From positions 1 to 29,680 of the IMG/VR virus record IMGVR_UViG_3300009158_000151: a DNA stretch of 29,680 nucleotides; one strand, written 5' to 3'. This DNA is from a virus. Under the pieces are notes generated by a model that worked only from the letters and a program-made list of their open reading frames with translations, had not been told where the DNA came from and did no database searches. Shown piece by piece: positions 24,901 through 29,680 of the stretch; positions within the stretch are counted from its first letter, which is position 1, and each line of letters opens with the position of its first letter. The position numbers and the translations under genes were made by a program.

Positions 24901-25877
24901 TCAGACTTAATATTATCTATCTGTTGATCTGTATATGCTTTAAATCTAGCTCCAAATACTTTTCTAATACTTTCCGCACTATTATTTCTATAAGGAACCT
25001 CTCCTCTAGGATTAAAATCAGATTCTTTAGATACTATACCACATAAAGCAGCCTGAAAAATAGGATTAGTAAAACCTTGATCCTTACAAGCCTTAACTAC
25101 AAGAGAAATAGTATTTTTCTTGTTAGAATCTATGTTATTAAAATATTTTTGACTAGCTGATTTTTTACCAGATGCTGGTGACGGTGACGCTGCTGGTGTC
25201 GCTTGTTTAGCTGCAGGAGCCGCTTGTTGTGTAGGAGCAGCGGCAGCATTAGTTGGGGCATTAGTTGATAAGTTAGATTCTATTAAACTCTTATATTTAT
25301 TTAAAAATAAAATAGGCATCTGATTGTGGTCATATGAACTAGAGTTAGTATCAGTAACATTAGTACCAACCGCAGTTACTAAAGCAGGAAATCCATTTCT
25401 AATACCAGCATTTGCAGGTCCTTGCCAGTTTTTTGGATTATACACCATGAAAACATTTGTTCCATTGCTCTTAACCTTTGATGTTGTCCCAGCACCACCA
25501 GATGGATCCATCAACATTAAATTCTTCAGACCAGAAATACCAGTTAAACTTTTTTGAATAGATGTGCTTCCGTTACCACTACCAGAATATATACCAACAC
25601 TTACATTTAAAGTCTGTAAACCAAATGCAGTCATTTCAGATTCATATTGATTCTTTACTTTACTCCAATCAGTAGTATGTTGATTTGGTATAGAAATTAC
25701 GTATTTATCAAACCAAGTAGGAGCACCCTTTAATATCAAAGGAGGCATATATTCCTTACCTATCTTACCACCTACTGGTATTCCAGGATAAAATACAATT
25801 ACACTTACTTTACTCCCGCTCTTTATGCCCGGAATATATACAGTTGAGTCATTTAATTCTTTTTTAGTATAACCCAT
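21987..25877 (-). CDS. Giant baseplate hub protein: hydrolase-like, GH19 and M15 peptidase domains around a gp27-like core
   Basis: The 1296 residues show several domains. About 1-205: alpha/beta-hydrolase-like, with VGIYSGSGNGS as possible nucleophile turn, MDPSGGAG and YDHNQ. About 206-240: Ala/Pro linker. About 241-525: GH19 chitinase/lysozyme-like, with SKESDF (E285) and FRGRGFNGLTYRGNYSKFG. About 530-600: Ser/Thr/Asn linker. About 600-1060: gp27/late-control-D-type hub core (IDDKDIEYFALYHDGLLPTL, LHLRKFKSYSKKTSFFALQD, WINTGKKVYDFMDEILSYSY). About 1103-1296: M15 D-Ala-D-Ala or L-Ala-D-Glu-type peptidase, with SGFRPAYGPE, SNHGNGIALDLN (H1214, D1221) and EEWHFDY (E1257, H1259). It would cut both glycan and peptide bonds at the tail tip during entry. 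T4 gp27 has no enzymatic domains. Confidence 0.82.
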   Translation of the reverse strand: MGYTKKELNDSTVYIPGIKSGSKVSVIVFYPGIPVGGKIGKEYMPPLILKGAPTWFDKYVISIPNQHTTDWSKVKNQYESEMTAFGLQTLNVSVGIYSGSGNGSTSIQKSLTGISGLKNLMLMDPSGGAGTTSKVKSNGTNVFMVYNPKNWQGPANAGIRNGFPALVTAVGTNVTDTNSSSYDHNQMPILFLNKYKSLIESNLSTNAPTNAAAAPTQQAAPAAKQATPAASPSPASGKKSASQKYFNNIDSNKKNTISLVVKACKDQGFTNPIFQAALCGIVSKESDFNPRGEVPYRNNSAESIRKVFGARFKAYTDQQIDNIKSDDKKFFSIVYGELIIGKNYYGAVFPGIKGQNSPGYGDGEPASTDGWIFRGRGFNGLTYRGNYSKFGKKLGIDLEGHPELVDKLDVAAKALVLYFSTGIESNGGLVTAYGIKKGANVIDTVNNCKDIGAMVTLLYQLNAGPGHKEGGKLVGLHYLEGSFVGSINVKNYSSDGDIVFPNDKVLFGYTKARNRAPLFYKLITGGSLPADPNIPAAPITPPPTDGVQTATASSSNTTTPSNDPVAQESSKGNNDEKNEDNPQKVDEVTPGLSNIFPPTVKVEPIKIKHKGEDKEFLKEWSSDIGTRPFVWYNSYQIDDKDIEYFALYHDGLLPTLTLTFKDSMNLMKDKGFPLDDTKIKIFLSSRTKNIRHILLEFKIANFSVNGEVYTIKGVLNVNGLHLRKFKSYSKKTSFFALQDICKEVGLGFNSNISDSKDQMTWINTGKKVYDFMDEILSYSYISDEGFSYGYVDFFYNFNYVDIEKELSRDVLEDKGVDSSGFGKDVTADDKKIKRISLSNDRSAQESDSYVSEYKILNNSTSVSLEKGYLNISKYYDSFKKEYLIFDIDSITSEGNTSIIMKGSPQDETFYKENVNSTYIGKLDPDNAHINYNYSYVHNSQNIDDLQKIGIKLTLPNPNYNLYRFQKVVLLITNKGKTPSANIKNDRISGDWFITEIKFVYSGGSYNQEISLIKRELEVSNVEFEEEQMETTSANETEPPKNNTVEKTTNPSDLTNTDAPVAADSYNPNTTKAGTSGTPANQPPPSPAKDPVVVKNDTTPPIPGKYNLDYLVLDDVTKNKLKSNDGRIFNLVLVDGKVTTDFVANAYLDMKAAAKKESIELSISSGFRPAYGPEVTGKTKSGKTFNVTTQEYLYNGWIAKKPGFNLAAKPGRSNHGNGIALDLNTGSRGKKSLTEARYKWLVMNSWKFGFVREVATEEWHFDYLPDLAKRGPYGKLPSNGGKNLYFADLGLDNIKIA

Positions 25878-25928
25878 TTGTTATTTGATTTTTATTATAT
25901 ATAATATTTTGAATAAGCTATTAATAGA

Positions 25929-26426
25929 TTATGATGGAAGTAAACCACCACCTATAATAATGTCTGGTCCAGAAATATTAACAGCATTGGTTGGTGTTGG
26001 TAATATTGTTGGTGGTAATGAATAATTCTGTTCAATATATTTATTTCTACTATCATCTTTTCTAGTAGCTTTATTTCTATTAAGTAATTTCTGAACTGTT
26101 TGTTTCTGAGCTTCTTCTTCTACTCTAAATAAAATAATATCATTTATACTAGGATATCTAATAAAATCACCATTTTTAATATTTAAAGGGTTATCAATTT
26201 TATTAATATTTAATAAAATATCAATGAATTCAGTTGTTCCATATATTTTATAACAAATAATATCTATTCTCATATCCTCATCTGGTTGAACAACCCAATA
26301 GTTAAGAGAAACATCTGTTCTACTAAGAAAAGTACTTTGTGTCAAATCGAAAAAATATTGTTGACCTAATTCCTTATCAAGTTTTTGTTTAACCCTTCTT
26401 ACATTATCTAAATCATAAATTTTCAT
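25929..26426 (-). CDS. gp53-like baseplate wedge protein with LysM-like fold
   Basis: The 165-aa product matches the gp53/LysM-like baseplate pattern: YWVVQPDEDMRIDIICYKIY, then GTTEFIDILLNINKIDNPLN and IKNGDFIRYPS. In T4, gp53 joins wedges round the hub during baseplate assembly. The last 40 residues are Pro/Asn/Gly-rich (TILPTPTNAVNISGPDIIIG) and probably disordered. It lies between two larger baseplate genes on the same strand with gaps of about 50 nt. The upstream gap lacks the usual TATATA box, so it is probably transcribed from the gene before it. Confidence 0.72.
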   Translation of the reverse strand: MKIYDLDNVRRVKQKLDKELGQQYFFDLTQSTFLSRTDVSLNYWVVQPDEDMRIDIICYKIYGTTEFIDILLNINKIDNPLNIKNGDFIRYPSINDIILFRVEEEAQKQTVQKLLNRNKATRKDDSRNKYIEQNYSLPPTILPTPTNAVNISGPDIIIGGGLLPS

Positions 26427-26485
26427 GTTATTAATTTATTTATTTTTTCTTACTTCTTTCCTTAAACTAACTATTTAACATAATG

Positions 26486-28693
26486 TTAATTATAAGCCGT
26501 TCTGTTGTATGCTTTCATTGCCGCAAGTTCATCAGCTGCAGTTTCTTCCGCTGTCTTGTTCTTTGGATTACTCTTCGCTAGGTATGCAGCATATGCTGGG
26601 TCGGTTACTGTTACCTCTGTGATTTCACGTTCTGGACCAGGTGGTGGAGAAGGCACTGTTGGGTTAATTGATTCAACATTTCTTGCTTCTTGTTCTGTTG
26701 ATATCTTTTTCTTCTCTGTTTTTAATTCAATAGACTTTTCATTTGGCACACTTGCTGTTCCAAGTTTATTAGTATTAATCTTAACCGTTTCTGGTGTATT
26801 TTTTAACTCATTATCGATTTGTCCTTGTCTAGTAGATAACTGCTCATCAGATGCTTTAGGTATCTGACCATCTGTAATTGGTTTAGACTCACCTGTTTTT
26901 CCTGAATCAGGAGTACCCCCTGTATTAGATGTTGATGTTCCTTGTTGTTGAACTGCAATAGTTGGATCTGCTTTAACATCATTTGGTACAGTTGCTGGTG
27001 GCTCAGATATATTATTAGGATTTTTAACTACATCTGGATCTACTTTTTTACCAGTAGTTGATTCTTGTCCTTCACCTTGAGCAAATGTTTGATTAGATTG
27101 AGTTCCTCCGGTATTTTGTGTACCATCAGATGTACTACCAGCATCAGCAGGTCCACCAACTGGTGTATTATCAGATGATTGTGTAGATCCAGCAACTGGT
27201 TCAGGTGATGTATTATCACCTGCCGGAGGTGTGAAATCACCACCTGCAGTTTCCTGCCATGATGAAGGACCAGATTTATAAGATCTTCCCTGACCTTGTG
27301 CAAATCTAGCCATTATTTCTTGAAGACCTAGTGGTCTGGTGTTAGTCATAGTAAACTCAGCGGTTATCCTAGATGGTAAATCATTGAATGCTAATGTTTC
27401 TCCAAACTTTATATTTACTTCCTTTACAATCATATCACCTGAACAAAAAAGAGGTCTTTTAGGATTACCTATAGTCACATGATATGTACCAGATGCTTGA
27501 CCAGTTAAAGCATTTATAATACCAAATATTCTAACCTCAAATTTCTTAACAATACCAGAAACCACAGAGAGTAAAGAATTGATAAACTTATCAAAAATAG
27601 TTGCTCCATCCGGTTCTACAGGTTCCTCATCCGCATCTGGTTTCTTACCAAGACCTAAAGCATCTAAAAGTGTAGATGCTATTGCTTTTAGAGCATCTAC
27701 AGCGCCTTTTATTAAATCTACTATTGCTTGTCCTGGGTTATTTTTCATTTTTGTTATAAATGCTGTAGCTTTTGCACCAGCTGCTCCCCCACCATTTAAG
27801 TAAAATAAAGAATCTTGTGTGCCAAATTTAACAATATTACCTATAATATCATAAAATGCTTTAGTTGGGTCTAATCCACCTATAAATTTTTGTTCATACT
27901 CAGCTACAACTTTTACTGATATAGTACAATTTAAACCAGATCCAACTTCATCATCAGCAGTTGTTTTTCTCATCATAGCCTCTTTAACTAAATTTGGATT
28001 ACCAGAAGGTATTGCACTAGCTCCTTTTTCATCAATGAGTCCAATACTTTTCATAATTTGTCTTTGCCATATTTCAGTAAATCCAGGAAGTGGAGTTATA
28101 CCCATTCCACCAGCAGCACCATCACCTTGGCCACTTAATCTAAATTGCTCACCTATATCATTTAAAACTTTTTTAAATCCCCCTTCTGCTGCCACCCATT
28201 CTTCACCAAATGACATATCAAAAAAATCTGCACCCGGTTCTCTCCAGGTAACTATAGTAGAAACAGGAGCAGTTGCGGCAGATAAATCATTACCTACCGG
28301 AGCACCAAACTTTCTACAAACTATAAGTCTGTTATTCGGATAAACACCCAAAAATCTTAAATAAGCAAAATCTGCCTCTTTTAGTTGAACATTTTTTAAT
28401 GAAGTTTTTGACCAATCAATTATTGATTGTGTTCTAACATCATAAATATCATTAGTATGTGGTGAATCATTTACTTTTGCTATTTGTTTCTCAAATCTTC
28501 CATCTTCTTTATCTGAGCTGGTTGGAAAATAAGCAACAGAATCCGTATTTTTTGAAATCACATTACCATACATTGATTGTTCGTAGTTAGTGTTACCTTC
28601 GTCTTCACTTGCTTTAGTGAATCTATTATATTGAGTAGTTGCCTTATTCTTTTTAAAGTTAGGACTTGATACCAATCCAAGAGGTGATGACAT
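26486..28693 (-). CDS. gp48/gp54-like baseplate-tail tube protein with long disordered tail
   Basis: In the 735-aa product, residues around 400-460 carry SGTYHVTIGNPKRPLFCSGD, MIVKEVNIKFGETLAFNDLP and ITAEFTMTNTRPLGLQEI. This resembles the T4 gp48/gp54 tube-initiator family, which caps the baseplate and starts the tail tube. The N-terminal 330 residues are a structured domain of their own, with a Gly/Ala-rich stretch (YLNGGGAAGAKATAFITKMK) and helices. From about residue 475 to the end the protein is Ser/Thr/Gly/Pro/Gln-rich and repetitive in style (GGTQSNQTFAQGEGQEST), which is long for this family and probably unstructured. It is the first large gene of the baseplate block, preceded by AATATATAATA. 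Confidence 0.62.
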   Translation of the reverse strand: MSSPLGLVSSPNFKKNKATTQYNRFTKASEDEGNTNYEQSMYGNVISKNTDSVAYFPTSSDKEDGRFEKQIAKVNDSPHTNDIYDVRTQSIIDWSKTSLKNVQLKEADFAYLRFLGVYPNNRLIVCRKFGAPVGNDLSAATAPVSTIVTWREPGADFFDMSFGEEWVAAEGGFKKVLNDIGEQFRLSGQGDGAAGGMGITPLPGFTEIWQRQIMKSIGLIDEKGASAIPSGNPNLVKEAMMRKTTADDEVGSGLNCTISVKVVAEYEQKFIGGLDPTKAFYDIIGNIVKFGTQDSLFYLNGGGAAGAKATAFITKMKNNPGQAIVDLIKGAVDALKAIASTLLDALGLGKKPDADEEPVEPDGATIFDKFINSLLSVVSGIVKKFEVRIFGIINALTGQASGTYHVTIGNPKRPLFCSGDMIVKEVNIKFGETLAFNDLPSRITAEFTMTNTRPLGLQEIMARFAQGQGRSYKSGPSSWQETAGGDFTPPAGDNTSPEPVAGSTQSSDNTPVGGPADAGSTSDGTQNTGGTQSNQTFAQGEGQESTTGKKVDPDVVKNPNNISEPPATVPNDVKADPTIAVQQQGTSTSNTGGTPDSGKTGESKPITDGQIPKASDEQLSTRQGQIDNELKNTPETVKINTNKLGTASVPNEKSIELKTEKKKISTEQEARNVESINPTVPSPPPGPEREITEVTVTDPAYAAYLAKSNPKNKTAEETAADELAAMKAYNRTAYN

Positions 28694-28760
28694 TTTTATT
28701 AATTAATTTTTATTATATATTAATTAATTATTAATCTCTATTAAATCTTATGTCTGATTA
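28694..28760 (-). promoter_or_regulatory. Promoter-like AT box before the baseplate block
   Basis: On the reverse strand the gap contains TTAATTAATATATAATAAAAA, split here as TTAATTAATATATAA (28714-28728) followed by an A-rich leader of about 20 nt before the ATG at 28693. It may drive the whole block, since later gaps are short. Confidence 0.4.
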
Positions 28761-29150
28761 TTAATAGTCTCTTATTATTTGGCTGTTAGAAAATTTGGAT
28801 AAGTTACCAAATACATCATCTATGTATTCTGGATTTTTTCTAAATTCATTATAAAATATCAAAACATTGAAGTTATTTTGACCGAGTATTTTTTTAAGAT
28901 TAAGAAGTTTCTCTATTGAGAATTCATTATCAAAATCGGGTATGTAATAAATATCTTTCTTTTTATCTATGGCTTGTTGTATCTTTTGAAATATTAAAAT
29001 CTTAAGATATGTTCTATCATTGGAAAAGTCTACCTGTTCCTCGTCTATAATCTTTTTAATATCAATTATATACTTATTCTTTACTCTATTAATTTTGATA
29101 TACTTATCAAACTTCTTTCTTGTTTTGCAATAGACGCAGAAAAACTCCAT
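28761..29150 (-). CDS. Hypothetical protein (129 aa)
   Basis: The product starts MEFFCVYCKTRKKFDKYIKI, with a single CxxC pair (C5, C8), too few for a zinc ribbon unless it dimerises. The second half, YIPDFDNEFSIEKLLNLKKI followed by NFNVLIFYNEFRKNPEYIDD, has the look of a Rossmann-like strand-helix-strand and may bind a nucleotide or a protein partner, but no P-loop is present. I do not recognise the family. It lies just before the baseplate block on the same strand and has an AT box (TATATATAT) about 35-45 nt upstream. Confidence 0.55.
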   Translation of the reverse strand: MEFFCVYCKTRKKFDKYIKINRVKNKYIIDIKKIIDEEQVDFSNDRTYLKILIFQKIQQAIDKKKDIYYIPDFDNEFSIEKLLNLKKILGQNNFNVLIFYNEFRKNPEYIDDVFGNLSKFSNSQIIRDY

Positions 29151-29259
29151 TAATACTCATATTTTTTGTATAATTAAAAATATATATAAAAATAAAATCC
29201 TCTCCTGCACATTTTTATTATAATTTGATTTTGATAAAAGGATTTTAATATATACAAAC
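29151..29259. promoter_or_regulatory. Divergent intergenic region
   Basis: The 109-bp gap has AAATATATATAAAAA (29178-29192) for the reverse gene and TTTTAATATATACAAAC (29243-29259) directly before the forward ATG. No terminator-like stem was seen. Confidence 0.4.
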
Positions 29260-29680
29260 ATGAAGAAGTATTCAGATAAGTTTCTAAATCAAACAAATAA
29301 ATTAAAGAAAGCAAGGGTTGGCTTTGAATTTGAATTTTATATGAAAGATATATCTTTTTATAAAACCTTAGAACTATTAAACCAAGAATTAAGTCCTGTT
29401 AAAGTTTGGGGTTTCAGACAATATCACTCTGATTTCACACCAGATGAAAAGAATTTCAAAATTGAACCAGATTTATCAGGTGGATCTAACATGGTTGAAT
29501 TAGTTACAGGACCTTTAGATTATTATGACGCTAAATATTATTTAATTAAAATAGTTAAATTTATTCAAAACTACGGATACACAAATGAAAAATCATCTGT
29601 ACATTTTAACTTATCATTCAATGGTGATAAAAATCTTAATGACTTAAATACTCTTAAATTAATATTAAATACAGATGAAG
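29260..29680 (+). CDS. Amidoligase-like protein (3' end outside window)
   Basis: The frame is open from ATG 29260 to the window edge (140 codons). After a short basic start (MKKYSDKFLNQTNKLKKA) comes VGFEFEFYM, then EPDLSGGSNMVELVTGPLDY and KSSVHFNLSF. This order (G-x-E-x-E, D-x-S...E-(L/I)-V-(T/S)-x-P-L, then a His strand) is the pattern of putative amidoligases of the carboxylate-amine ligase/glutamine synthetase fold, which use ATP to join amines to carboxylates. Phage versions have been proposed to modify peptides or cell-wall components. The C-terminal half is not visible, so the family call is moderate. Confidence 0.6.
   Translation, partial: MKKYSDKFLNQTNKLKKARVGFEFEFYMKDISFYKTLELLNQELSPVKVWGFRQYHSDFTPDEKNFKIEPDLSGGSNMVELVTGPLDYYDAKYYLIKIVKFIQNYGYTNEKSSVHFNLSFNGDKNLNDLNTLKLILNTDE

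Overview
The window looks like part of a large tailed phage (T4-like myovirus module set) that infects a Bacteroidota host. The phage assignment rests on a family B DNA polymerase C-terminal fragment, a zinc-finger/TOPRIM primase, a UvsW-type helicase with the T4-like DECH box, and a baseplate block with gp5-, gp27-, gp53- and gp48/54-like proteins. The host guess rests on very low GC, almost no Shine-Dalgarno sequences, AT-rich boxes close to start codons, and a helical motif (ILDKISKYGI...SLTHSEKDFLDS) like one I know from Bacteroidota rhomboid-associated proteins. No rRNA, tRNA, CRISPR array or integrase was seen.

Layout. (1) 1-2325: a partial reverse-strand zinc-ribbon/KYGV-repeat protein of homing-endonuclease type, then the C-terminal half of a PolB polymerase whose motif B region is interrupted by 40 nt containing a perfect 10-bp hairpin. 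(2) 2322-5236: small proteins, several with N-termini like the T4 capsid-targeting sequence, and a two-helix membrane protein. (3) 5317-8359: HNH endonuclease, primase, and an ABC-exporter membrane domain without ATPase. (4) 8375-11956: a 631-aa repeat protein, a HAD phosphatase-like protein and an acidic repeat protein. (5) 12077-14544: ClpP, a DNA methyltransferase, a further targeting-sequence protein and a Lys/Ala-rich basic protein. (6) 14655-17512: uvsW split into two genes by a split intein, with a PD-(D/E)xK endonuclease gene between the halves. (7) 17509-28693, reverse strand: the baseplate/tail-hub block, carrying at least three different cell-wall-active domains. (8) 28761-29680: a small protein and the start of an amidoligase-like gene.

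How it works together. The polymerase, primase and UvsW serve replication and recombination. The reverse-strand block builds the baseplate and its cell-wall-penetrating hub. Proteins starting with M(I)KK(Y/F)xx(F/L)IxE are candidates for packaging into the head, processing by the prohead protease and delivery into the host. Two essential replication genes are each broken next to a homing-endonuclease-type gene, and each appears to need a different repair route: protein trans-splicing for UvsW, and probably translational bypassing (or an unknown RNA-level event) for the polymerase. The polymerase case is the strongest candidate for something undescribed. All calls come from reading the sequence and recalled family motifs; no database search was run.
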